A stretch of DNA of 64,000 nt from CAYYBE01 sp964470345 (GTDB lineage Bacteria > Babelota > Babeliae > Babelales > Babelaceae): contig CAYYBE010000006.1 in the NCBI GenBank assembly GCA_964470345.1, forward strand, positions 1 through 64,000, read 5' to 3'. The first letter of the stretch is position 1. Each line of letters opens with the position of its first letter. The translations under genes were made by a program, and so were the position numbers. The notes below the pieces were generated by a model that saw only the letters and a list, made by a program, of their open reading frames with translations, searched no databases and was not told the DNA's origin. Positions 48,417 to 56,825 of the stretch are shown here, one piece after another.

Positions 48417-49676
48417 ATGAAATGCTTAAAAATATTAATCATGATGGCTGTTCTTTGTGGACGTCTTTATTCCTGTTCCCATTCTGAGGCTCTTTGCAAA
48501 ACTGGCCCGATACGGCAGGAGCAACGAAATAAAGTAGCTTGCGAAGACATGCTTACTGACCAAGAGCTGCAGGGTTTACGAGATTTACCAGATAGCGTGA
48601 AGGTGATTATTGAAAAATATGCGGTTGAACATTGGAAAGATTATTCGGGTATCTTAGCGAGTAAAGAAGAGTTTTTTGGGCCCCGCTGGGCAATGAGCGA
48701 GCGGCTTGTATCTCTTGCAACATGGCAGAAGGATAAGCTTTTTACAATAATGCCTCCCATTGACCCGCATGCTTGGAGTGGATTTATCACGTATGATGGT
48801 TTTCCTTCTAACGAATCACATGACAAGATGTCGCAAGGAACTTTAATTTCAGCAGCTGCTCTTGATAAAAGCGGGGATGTTTTTATTACAGGTGATGTAT
48901 TTGGGGAGATAGCTTCGTATAATCCAAGGCGTGGTCCGCTTGTAAATTGGAAAGTTTCAGACAAGAAAATCACGAGTATTGCGGTAAGTTATGACAACAA
49001 CTATTTGTTAGTTGTTGGTGCGAATAATAGGGTTTATTGGTTTTTACTAAAAGAATTTTCTGAATTTAATCGCTGTTCAAAGAAGCCCGACCTGACCGTA
49101 GATCTTCTATGTAGAATTTTCCCTGGAGCTTCGATCGCATTTGATAGGTTTTACAACTTGGTGGTTGTGAGGGATTACTCGGATAAAAAGGGAAAAGGTG
49201 CAGTAAAGGTTTCCTGGTGGAGGTTGAATCAGGACATACAAAGGTCTTGTATAACAAAAGAGTTTCTTATGGTAGAACCAGGTGAGGTTCGGTCGGTCGT
49301 TTTAAACCATGCGGCAACTCGACTCGCTATTGTAAGCGATAATAAAAATGAAATGCAAGAGAAAAACTGTTCTACATATCGCAGCTACATAACTCTGTGG
49401 GATCTTGTGAGAGAAAAATGTTTATTCGCATGGGAAGAGGTGAATGCTATGAAGGATCCCGTTTCTGGAATTATACTCAGAGGGGATGATTCCATTGTGA
49501 TGCAGGAACCATCCGGAATGTTTGCACGTATTCAAGGCACCAAAGCACATACGTATAAAGAGCGAATATCGCGGTATCGGGAGAAACATGATCTTGAAAC
49601 TATTACCCCCCGGTTTGTACATCCCTTTCTTGTAAAGGTTGATTACTCATATTCTTCTCCAAAATCTAGGGATTGA
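48417..49676 (+). CDS. Secreted propeller-like protein with F-box-like helix
   Basis: 419 residues. Signal peptide MKCLKILIMMAVLCGRLYSCSHS (a Cys at 20 makes a lipoprotein possible), then DQELQGLRDLPDSVKVIIEKYAV, whose LPDSVKVIIEKY at 57-68 matches the F-box-like segment of the WD40 proteins at 27108 and 43414. Blade-like strands follow (TSIAVSYDNNYLLVVGANNRVYWF, TRLAIVSDNKNE, SYITLWDLVREKCLFAW in part), so a degenerate WD40 propeller is likely. Function unknown, probably host-facing. The ATG follows GAAAGGAAATCCA. Confidence 0.72.
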   Translation: MKCLKILIMMAVLCGRLYSCSHSEALCKTGPIRQEQRNKVACEDMLTDQELQGLRDLPDSVKVIIEKYAVEHWKDYSGILASKEEFFGPRWAMSERLVSLATWQKDKLFTIMPPIDPHAWSGFITYDGFPSNESHDKMSQGTLISAAALDKSGDVFITGDVFGEIASYNPRRGPLVNWKVSDKKITSIAVSYDNNYLLVVGANNRVYWFLLKEFSEFNRCSKKPDLTVDLLCRIFPGASIAFDRFYNLVVVRDYSDKKGKGAVKVSWWRLNQDIQRSCITKEFLMVEPGEVRSVVLNHAATRLAIVSDNKNEMQEKNCSTYRSYITLWDLVREKCLFAWEEVNAMKDPVSGIILRGDDSIVMQEPSGMFARIQGTKAHTYKERISRYREKHDLETITPRFVHPFLVKVDYSYSSPKSRD

Positions 49677-49794
49677 TTTGCCGAAATTTTTGGCAACAAC
49701 TAACTGTATCTCTGGTAAAACGAAGAGAAACCAACTATCTTGAGTAGAGTGATCGCTTACGCGATGACATAAACTATTCGAATAGGTATATTTC

Positions 49795-52583
49795 ATGATC
49801 GTTGAAAAAATTTATAAAAAACTACTTCCCAATGGCCTTGCCATTCTTGTTGTCCCCAGTAATCAAATCCCCAAAGTCTCTGTCCAGCTCTGGTATAACG
49901 TTGGTTCAAAAGATGAAACAACGAGCCAGAAAGGGATAGCTCACTTTATTGAGCATATGATTTTTAAGGGAACGAAAACGCTTTCTGAGACTGATATTAA
50001 TCGTATTACCCAAAAGCTTTCAGGGTATTCTAACGCTTTTACTTCCCATGACTATACGGGGTATCTTTTTGATTTCCCCTCACAACACTGGCATGAGGCG
50101 TTGCCAATTATGGCCGACTGTATGGAAAACAGCGTCTTTAAACAAGAACTTTTGAACTCTGAGCTTAAGGCGATTATCCAAGAGCTCAAGATGTACAATG
50201 ATGACCATGCGGCATCGCTCATTGAAGTTATGATGGGGACCATTTTCCAAGATCATCCGTACCATTATCCGATTATTGGGTACAAACGTGATTTATGGAA
50301 TCTTGATCGAGAAACACTCGTTGAGTTCTATAAGCATTATTATGTGCCAAATAACGCATCGCTTATCGTAGTCGGGGATGTTGATCCTGAAGATGTCTTT
50401 ATTCGTGCTGAACGGGCATTTGGTCACATTGAACCAGACCCATCACTTATTAAAGAGCAGTTTTATCATGCTGTTGATATCGGGGCAACCCACGTTGACT
50501 TATATCGCGACATTCAGCAATCAACCGGTGTGGTTGCATGGCTTATTCCTGGCATGCGCTCTAAGCAAGATTATATGCTTGATTTAATGAGTTGGATTAT
50601 TGGTCAGGGTAAAGGCTCGCGCCTCTATACAAAGCTTGTTGATGAGATGGCGATTGCAACGTCAGTAGATAGTTTTATCTATGATCTGTTTGATTACAGC
50701 ATCTTATTTGTACAATTTACCCCAAAAGAGGGCGTTTCTGTTGAACAGGTGACACAAGTCTTGCGAGAAGAAATCAGCCGTTTGGTGACTGAAGGTTTTG
50801 CCGATTATGAGTTAGTCCGTGCGGTTAAAAAAACTGAAATGGATATGCTTGCATTGCGGGAAAATAACCAAAAACGGGCATATATCATCGGTAAATATTT
50901 TATAGCGCTTGGTGATGAGAGTTATCTGTCTTGTTATAATGCGGTTAACTATGAAGAACTTCCCCAGAAAATGTTAGAGTTGATGCGAACCTATCTTCGC
51001 CCTACGGTGATGCACTCCGGTAGCGTTTTGCCACTTCCCGCAGAAGAAAAGCTCTATTGGGTTGCTCAGCAAGAGCAGTCTGACAGAGATGATGAGGCGA
51101 TTCTTTCACAGATTACTCGCGATGCTGATGTTGAAGATGGGAGCCATGTTACCAATATCGTGGTAGAAAAGCCAAAAGATTTTACCTTCCCTAAACCAGA
51201 AATTATTCAGCTTTCCAACGGGATTAAAGTATTGGTGCATCATACAACGCTGCTACCAAAAATTGACCTGATTCTCGATTTTAAAGCAAAACATTATATG
51301 GACCCAGACAATCGCCAGGGGCTGATGACCTTCTTGTATGATTCGCTTGATGAAGGAACAGAGCATTACACGGCTCAGCAACTTGCCCAAGAATTTGAAC
51401 GATACGGGATGGCCTTTGATGCATTTGCCGGTCATATGAGTATGACAATGTTGAGTGTCGATCTTGAGCATGGGCTCAATCTGCTCACTGACATAGTAAA
51501 GCATGCATCACTCGGGGAAAAATCGATTGAAAAAGTACGGGATCGTTTGATGGGTGATGTGGTTGATTTCTGGGATGATCCTGTTCAGTTTTCAACCCAG
51601 ATTACGCGGGAGTGTATTTACAAAAATCACCCCTATAGCAAACGCATTTTAGGTACGGTTGATAGCGTGCGGGCGATAACACGACAAGAAGTGTATGATG
51701 CCTATAAAAAATGGGTAACGCCCCAAGGAACTCGTCTTGCTCTGGTAGGTGATCTGAGCAATATCGATGTCCAAGCATTGCTTGAGCAGACGTTGGGAAC
51801 ATGGTCGGGACCACAAGTTGAAGATATTGTATGGCCAAAATTGGTTGTTTCGGCAACGCCAGGTGAAGTGAATTACCCAATTAACCGAGATCAAACGGTT
51901 CTCTGTTTTGGTCGTCTTTCAGTTGATAGACTTAATCCTGACTTTGATAAACTTTTACTGTTTGACCAAATCTTTACGGGTGGTGTTTTGGGTGGAATGA
52001 ACTCAAAGCTTTTCCTCTTGCGTGAACGCTCAGGTCTGTTTTATGCAATTAATGGCTCGTTGTTGGCAGGATCGGGTAGACAACCTGGAATGGCGTTTAT
52101 TAAGACTATCGTGTCTAACGATCGCCTTGCACAGGCCGAAAAACAGATTAAGCAGGTCATTGACGAAGGCGCTAAGACATTGACTCAAATTGAACATGAG
52201 GAAGCGCAGCGGGCAGTTTTGAATGCGTTGGTTGATAATTTTGCAACGACAGGACAAATGGCGTCGACCTTCTTATATCTCGACTATTTTGGTTTGCCGG
52301 CAAATTATTTTGACCACCGCGCTGAAGCTCTTTTGGCGATTACGCCNNNNNNNNNNNNNNNNNNNNNNNNNNNNNNNNNNNNNNNNNNNNNNNNNNNNNN
52401 NNNNNNNNNNNNNNNNNNNNNNNNNNNNNNNNNNNNNNNNNNNNNNGTTTGCCGGCAAATTATTTTGACCACCGCGCTGAAGCTCTTTTGGCGATTACGC
52501 CGCAAGAGGTGCAAGAATCTGCCGAGAAGTATCTCCACGCTGATACGTTTACGACGGTTCGCGTTGGGCGTATTAAGGGCTAA
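49795..52583 (+). CDS. M16-family zinc metalloprotease, two modules (interrupted by an assembly gap)
   Basis: 877 residues once the false duplicate is removed. The first M16 module has the inverted zinc motif H50-F-I-E53-H54 (GIAHFIEHMIFKGT) and the downstream Glu region ELKAIIQELKMYND; the second half (about 460-877) repeats the fold without a zinc motif, as in bacterial PqqL/YmxG-like or mitochondrial processing peptidase pairs. No signal peptide. The 55 bp at 52292-52346 recur at 52447-52501; deleting 155 bp restores the frame through PQEVQESAEKYLHADTF to a stop at 52581-52583. It degrades peptides or processes exported proteins; substrate unknown. The next gene starts 15 bp on. Confidence 0.93.
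52347..52446. other. Assembly gap (100 N) flanked by a 55-bp exact duplicate
   Basis: Bases 52292-52346 are identical to 52447-52501. As at 28 kb, the N run is exactly 100 and the overlap exactly 55 bp. Merging the copies restores the M16 protease frame, so no sequence is likely to be missing. Confidence 0.92.
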
Positions 52584-52597
52584 AACTTCTGCGTTTT

Positions 52598-53449
52598 ATG
52601 AACAGTCAGATACTTCGTATTGCTTGGAAAAAAAAGCTGAGCGCATCACAAATCCGTGAATTTCAGGAATTTATTACCGCCAACCGTGAAACTCGTTGGC
52701 GGGATTTTGCTTGGCGGCAGACAGCTGATCCCTATCATGTTGTTGTTTCTGAGATCATGTTACAACAGACCCAGACGTCACGGGTAGTTGATAAATTTGC
52801 CCAATGGATTAATGTTTTTCCTGCGTTTGAAGCACTTGCCTGCGCATCGCAGCGGGAAGTTCTTTTTCTTTGGTCGGGCCTCGGGTATAACCGTCGCGGG
52901 ATTGCTTTACAGAAAATCGCACAAAAAGTTGTTGCAGAATTTGGGGGCGTTTTGCCTCAAGATCCCCAAGTTTTGGAAACTTTTCCGGGGATTGGCCCGT
53001 ATACGGCAGGGGCAATTTGCGCTTTTGCGTTTAATAAGCCTACGGTTTTTATTGAGACTAATATTCGAGCGGCGTACATACAAACCTTTTTTGCAGATGT
53101 CCAAGAAAAAGTAAGCGATAAAGAACTTCTGCCTCTTATTCAGCAGACACTTGACCAAGCTCAACCACGTTTATGGTATTACGCACTTATGGACTATGGA
53201 GTTGTGGTGAAGCGTGAATGCGCTAATCCAAGTCGCAAGAGTAAGGCTCATAGTGTACAAAGCAAATTTGAAGGGTCTGAGCGACAAATTCGGGGTGGAA
53301 TTATCAGGGCATTAACTGAATATCCGGTGTTAACGTATCCGGAACTTGTTGAAATTCTGGGGCGTGATCCGATTCGCGTTGAGCGAAATTTACACAAGCT
53401 TTGTAAAGAAAACATGGTGCACTGTCGCGATGAAAAGTATTGGCTATGA
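52598..53449 (+). CDS. mutY: MutY-like HhH-GPD DNA glycosylase lacking the FeS cluster
   Basis: 283 residues. Seen: VVVSEIMLQQTQTSRV (Glu52, the MutY acid), GLGYNRRGIALQ, the helix-hairpin-helix ETFPGIGPYTAGAI, then VFIETNIRAAYIQTFF, where the usual catalytic Asp (LDGN/LDTN) is Glu153. The four Cys that hold the [4Fe-4S] cluster are missing: the region reads KRECANPSRKSKAHSVQSK. A C-terminal winged-helix-like part follows (TYPELVEILGRDPIRVERNLHKL) instead of the Nudix-like 8-oxoG domain. It probably removes A opposite 8-oxoG, but substrate choice may differ. This FeS-free form with an NPSRKS segment resembles one seen in other reduced-genome phyla. Confidence 0.85.
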   Translation: MNSQILRIAWKKKLSASQIREFQEFITANRETRWRDFAWRQTADPYHVVVSEIMLQQTQTSRVVDKFAQWINVFPAFEALACASQREVLFLWSGLGYNRRGIALQKIAQKVVAEFGGVLPQDPQVLETFPGIGPYTAGAICAFAFNKPTVFIETNIRAAYIQTFFADVQEKVSDKELLPLIQQTLDQAQPRLWYYALMDYGVVVKRECANPSRKSKAHSVQSKFEGSERQIRGGIIRALTEYPVLTYPELVEILGRDPIRVERNLHKLCKENMVHCRDEKYWL

Positions 53450-53466
53450 AATAAGCAAAAAATCCC

Positions 53467-53501
53467 TGGGAGTTTTCAAACTCGAGGCTTAAAAACTCCC
53501 A
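53467..53501 (-). terminator. Hairpin between mutY and the Cys-rich gene
   Basis: Stem TGGGAGTTTT / AAAACTCCCA (53467-53476 with 53492-53501), 18 bp after the mutY stop. On the minus strand it is followed by GGGATTTTTTGC, a T run that fits termination of the Cys-rich gene; it may act on mutY too. Confidence 0.7.
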
Positions 53502-53567
53502 AGGACCACCCAAAGGAAACCCTGTTACCCCGTCTAATAGGCATACCAGGGTGATTTCTTGCGGTTG

Positions 53568-53765
53568 TTACTTACTGCATTCTTTGCAGCCATTATGGCC
53601 ACAATGGCAGTTAGGACCATGGTTGCATTTGGCAGCATCTTTTTTATCAGATTTTTCTTGCCATTTGCCCTGATTATTGTCAAAAGAGCCCGATTTTTCG
53701 CCCTCTTTTTTGTTATAATCACCCTTGCAGCAACCGCCACATTTATCAAAAAGCATTTTCTTCAT
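53568..53765 (-). CDS. Small Cys/His-rich, probably metal-binding peptide
   Basis: 65 residues from the ATG at 53765, set by the near-perfect ribosome site GAGGAGGATTGAGT. It has an N-terminal KCGGCCKGD cluster, a polar Lys/Asn/Gly-rich middle and a C-terminal CNHGPNCHCGHNGCKEC cluster: nine Cys and several His. The spacing resembles metallothionein or zinc-ribbon ligands but matches no family I know. No signal peptide. The strong ribosome site and own terminator suggest high expression, perhaps for metal storage or detoxification. Confidence 0.72.
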   Translation of the reverse strand: MKKMLFDKCGGCCKGDYNKKEGEKSGSFDNNQGKWQEKSDKKDAAKCNHGPNCHCGHNGCKECSK

Positions 53766-54031
53766 ACTCAATCCTCCTCTTCTATTTTTTAGAATATAAC
53801 AGCTCATATAAGAAAGACAATACTTTATAAAAAAATCCTATAAAATTAAAAAAAATCATGTTAGACATATAATGCTTGTGGTGAAGTATTTGATATTGAG
53901 TGATGATTTAAAAAGCTTAAGAACTTAGTGTTTTGTTCTAATTTAGCTTCAGTTCTTGAAAAGATGACAACTTTCAGTGCATATTTCGATAGAATACTTT
54001 TTTGAGAAGGTATTAGTCTAATGGAGGAAAA

Positions 54032-54796
54032 GTGTTGAAAAATAAGGCTTTTTTTGTTGCTAACTTCAAAATGTATAAAACCTTTAAAGAAACGGTTGCC
54101 TGGTGGGAAGAATATTCTTTGTCGTTGACTGAACTTGCTCAAAAAGCAGAAATTGTTCTGTGCCCCACGTTTCCAGCTCTTGGTTTTGCGGAATCTTATT
54201 TTAAGTCGAGCGAAGTTAAGCTTGGCGCACAAACTTGTGCTTGGAAGGAGCGGGGGAGTTTGACGGGGGAAGTTTCGGTAGCGTCTCTTAAGGAACTGGG
54301 CTGCTCGTATTGTATTGTTGGTCATAGCGAGCGTCGTCGCTTTTGTGGTGAGACCAATGAACAAATAGCTCAGATATTGCCATTACTGTCGGGTGCGGAG
54401 ATTACTCCTATCCTCTGTGTTGGAGAAACTTCGCAAGGGATCTCTTGGACCGAGCAAAGACCCGTTCTTGAGCAAGTTTTAACCGATCAACTTTCTGTTT
54501 TGACAGAGTTGAAACAGTCGAATTATCGAACGATATGTATAGCATATGAACCGGTTTGGGCAATTGGCACCAAGCAAGTGCCAACAGTTGAACACATTCA
54601 GGGCGCTTTTTCCTGCATACGCCATTTTTGTGAGGTGTATCTTACTGATTATACCATTCATATGCTGTATGGTGGCAGCGTTGATTCAGTAAACGCTCCG
54701 TCTTTATGGCAAGTACAAGGACTTGAAGGTTTTTTGGTCGGAGGTGCAAGTGTGGATTTTCAAAGCTTTCAAAAAATAGTACAATCACACAGATAG
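54032..54796 (+). CDS. tpiA: Triose-phosphate isomerase
   Basis: 254 residues, normal size. TIM barrel that interconverts DHAP and glyceraldehyde-3-phosphate. Catalytic residues: Asn and Lys in FVANFKMYKT, His in IVGHSERRRF, Glu in AYEPVWAIGT; the phosphate loop is MLYGGSVDS and FLVGGASV. Start is GTG at 54032 or the TTG one codon on; GGAGG at 54023-54027 fits either. It begins a plus-strand run tpiA-secG-mlaE-mlaF with short gaps. Confidence 0.97.
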   Translation: MLKNKAFFVANFKMYKTFKETVAWWEEYSLSLTELAQKAEIVLCPTFPALGFAESYFKSSEVKLGAQTCAWKERGSLTGEVSVASLKELGCSYCIVGHSERRRFCGETNEQIAQILPLLSGAEITPILCVGETSQGISWTEQRPVLEQVLTDQLSVLTELKQSNYRTICIAYEPVWAIGTKQVPTVEHIQGAFSCIRHFCEVYLTDYTIHMLYGGSVDSVNAPSLWQVQGLEGFLVGGASVDFQSFQKIVQSHR

Positions 54797-54824
54797 CTCT
54801 CTTTTTATTATTGTGAGGAAAAGT

Positions 54825-55241
54825 ATGTTACAAGGATTTCTGACTGTTTTATTTGTTTTACTCTGTTTTTTAATGGTTCTTATTATTCTTTTGCAAAAGA
54901 GCAAGGGAAGCCTTGGCATTTTGGGTAGTGCAGGCAGTGGCGCCCAACTTTTATTTGGTGGTTCAGGCGGACAAGATTTTTTCCAAAAGCTTACATGGAT
55001 CTTTATCGCATTTTTTATGGGTGGATCGTTGGCTTTAGCTCTTTTAAAGACGCGCGAAGCTTCAACATCAAAATATAGTGACGTTGTACAACAGCAACAG
55101 GCCGCTCAATTACCGGTTCAACTTCCTATGGACGCTCAGCCAGCAGAAGCAGCAGCTGCTCAAACACAACCAGCTGCGCCAGTGGCAGAACAGGTAGCAC
55201 AAACAACTCAAGCACAGCCAGTACCGGAAACAAAGTTATAA
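54825..55241 (+). CDS. secG: Preprotein translocase subunit SecG
   Basis: 138 residues from the ATG at 54825, after GAGGAAAAGT; the in-frame GTG at 54813 overlaps that ribosome site. Two transmembrane helices (FLTVLFVLLCFLMVLIILLQ and FIAFFMGGSLALALL) around the family loop KSKGSLGILGSAGSGAQLLFGG in part. A 55-residue Ala/Gln/Pro-rich tail (AAAAQTQPAAPVAEQ) is added. SecG helps SecYEG pump the many signal-peptide proteins coded here. Confidence 0.95.
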   Translation: MLQGFLTVLFVLLCFLMVLIILLQKSKGSLGILGSAGSGAQLLFGGSGGQDFFQKLTWIFIAFFMGGSLALALLKTREASTSKYSDVVQQQQAAQLPVQLPMDAQPAEAAAAQTQPAAPVAEQVAQTTQAQPVPETKL

Positions 55242-55261
55242 ACCTACGCAGGCGGTGGTAG

Positions 55262-56050
55262 ATGGTAGTAAAGGGGATTAATTTAGTTGGAGCGGTCGTT
55301 GTTAACCTGGCTAGCCTAGTGGGCCGTTTTCTACTCTTTTTTCTTGTTGCCATCAAAGTCCTGTTTACAACCCGATTAAATATCCGTCAGGTATTTATTC
55401 ATATGAAGCAGATAGGGGTTGATTCAATCATTATTATTGTATTAACCGGTTTGTCTGTTGGTTTAGCCTTAGCCTTGCAAACATTTATTGGGTTTAGTCG
55501 ATTTGGGATTCAAGAGTTTATTGGTGTCATTGTAACCTTGGGTATGGCTCGTGAATTAGGGCCTGTTCTTACAGGACTTATGGTGACCGGACGAGCTGGT
55601 TCAGCTATGGCTGCAGAAATTGGAACAATGCAGATTACTGAGCAAGTAGATGCTCTTAAAACGCTCGGGATTAATCCGTTTCAATATTTAATTGTACCCC
55701 GCTTACTTGCGGGTATTATTATTTTGCCGTTCTTAACGACATTCTCCGTTATTTTAGGTGTTGTTGGTGGTTATATTTACTGTGTGAGTATTCAGGGGCT
55801 TAATCCGGAATCGTATATCTCGGGAATTCAGCAATTTGTAGAACTTTCGGATGTTACCGGTGGACTTATCAAGTCGAGCTTCTTTGGATTGATTTTGGCA
55901 TGGGTAGGAACCTATAATGGTTTCCAGACTCGTGGTGGTGCTCGTGGTGTTGGTATTGCAACGACGCGAGGGGTAGTCTATGGTTCTATTTTAATTTTGA
56001 TCTCTAACTATTTCTTGTCTTCGTTCTTGCACAATATAGGTATCTCATGA
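55262..56050 (+). CDS. mlaE: MlaE-type ABC transporter permease (phospholipid transport)
   Basis: 262 residues with five to six transmembrane helices. Family marks: LTGLSVGLALALQ, the GMARELGPVLTGLMVTGRAGSAMAAEIGTM core (given in part), EQVDALKTLGINPFQYLIVPRLLAG and the C-terminal GARGVGIATTRGVVYGSI. With MlaF it moves phospholipids between the two membranes to keep outer-membrane asymmetry. It follows secG by 20 bp and overlaps mlaF by 4 bp (ATGA), so translation is coupled. The substrate-binding MlaD gene is not next to it. Confidence 0.94.
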   Translation: MVVKGINLVGAVVVNLASLVGRFLLFFLVAIKVLFTTRLNIRQVFIHMKQIGVDSIIIIVLTGLSVGLALALQTFIGFSRFGIQEFIGVIVTLGMARELGPVLTGLMVTGRAGSAMAAEIGTMQITEQVDALKTLGINPFQYLIVPRLLAGIIILPFLTTFSVILGVVGGYIYCVSIQGLNPESYISGIQQFVELSDVTGGLIKSSFFGLILAWVGTYNGFQTRGGARGVGIATTRGVVYGSILILISNYFLSSFLHNIGIS

Positions 56051-56802
56051 TCAGTGTGCGTCATTTGCGGAAAAGCTTTGGAGACCGTTGGGTTACCGAT
56101 GATCTGAATCTCGAGATTCCTACGGGGCAGATGACCTGTATTATTGGACGTTCGGGTGAAGGGAAATCGGTTCTTTTAAAGCAAATGATCGGGCTTATTA
56201 AGCCGACTTCAGGAGAAGTGTTTATTGACGGTGTTAATATTACAACGCTTGATGAAGATGGTTTAGAACAAATTTTTAAAAAATGCGGCTATGTTTTTCA
56301 GTTCGCAGCTCTTTTGGACTCCCTTAATATTTTTGAAAATGTTGGATTAGCTTTTTTGGAAAAGGGGATGCCTATCAAAGAGGTATTACCTTTGGTTCGA
56401 GAAAAGCTCCAGCAGGTTAATTTACGTGCAGATGATGTTTTGCATAAGTATCCGTCAGAACTTTCTGGTGGTATGAGAAAACGGGTCGGTCTTGCGCGAA
56501 CGTTGATGTCCAGCCCCTCGGTTATCCTTTACGATGAGCCCACAACGGGTCTTGATCCGATTACCGCTCGCGTTGTTCACGAGTTGATGTTTAGTACGCA
56601 AAAAAATCTTAATATTACGTCCGTTGTTATCTCCCACGACGTAGAAATCTTTAAGTTTGTCGATAATGTTGCTCTTTTGCATGAGGGCAAGATTCGTTAT
56701 TTTGGCAGCGCCAAAGATATTTGGGAATCAGATAACCCCTATATTTATCAATTTATCCGTGGCCTTACTGAAGGGCCAATGCAGATGGAACTTCCCCATT
56801 AA
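56047..56802 (+). CDS. mlaF: MlaF-type ABC transporter ATPase
   Basis: 251 residues. Walker A GRSGEGKSVLLKQ near residue 36, Q-loop YVFQFAALLDSL, signature LSGGMRKRVGLART, Walker B VILYDEPTTGLD and switch His in VVISHDVE. The RSGEGKS P-loop and FAALLDSLN segment are typical of MlaF/YrbF. It overlaps mlaE by 4 bp and ends the tpiA-secG-mlaEF run. Its existence supports an outer membrane. Confidence 0.95.
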   Translation: MISVRHLRKSFGDRWVTDDLNLEIPTGQMTCIIGRSGEGKSVLLKQMIGLIKPTSGEVFIDGVNITTLDEDGLEQIFKKCGYVFQFAALLDSLNIFENVGLAFLEKGMPIKEVLPLVREKLQQVNLRADDVLHKYPSELSGGMRKRVGLARTLMSSPSVILYDEPTTGLDPITARVVHELMFSTQKNLNITSVVISHDVEIFKFVDNVALLHEGKIRYFGSAKDIWESDNPYIYQFIRGLTEGPMQMELPH

Positions 56803-56825
56803 TTTTGTGGCAGAATAAGCAGCTT

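Noticed and set aside
53861..54364. 167-codon minus-strand frame over tpiA
   Set aside because: It overlaps most of a clear tpiA gene and its composition looks like an antisense shadow.
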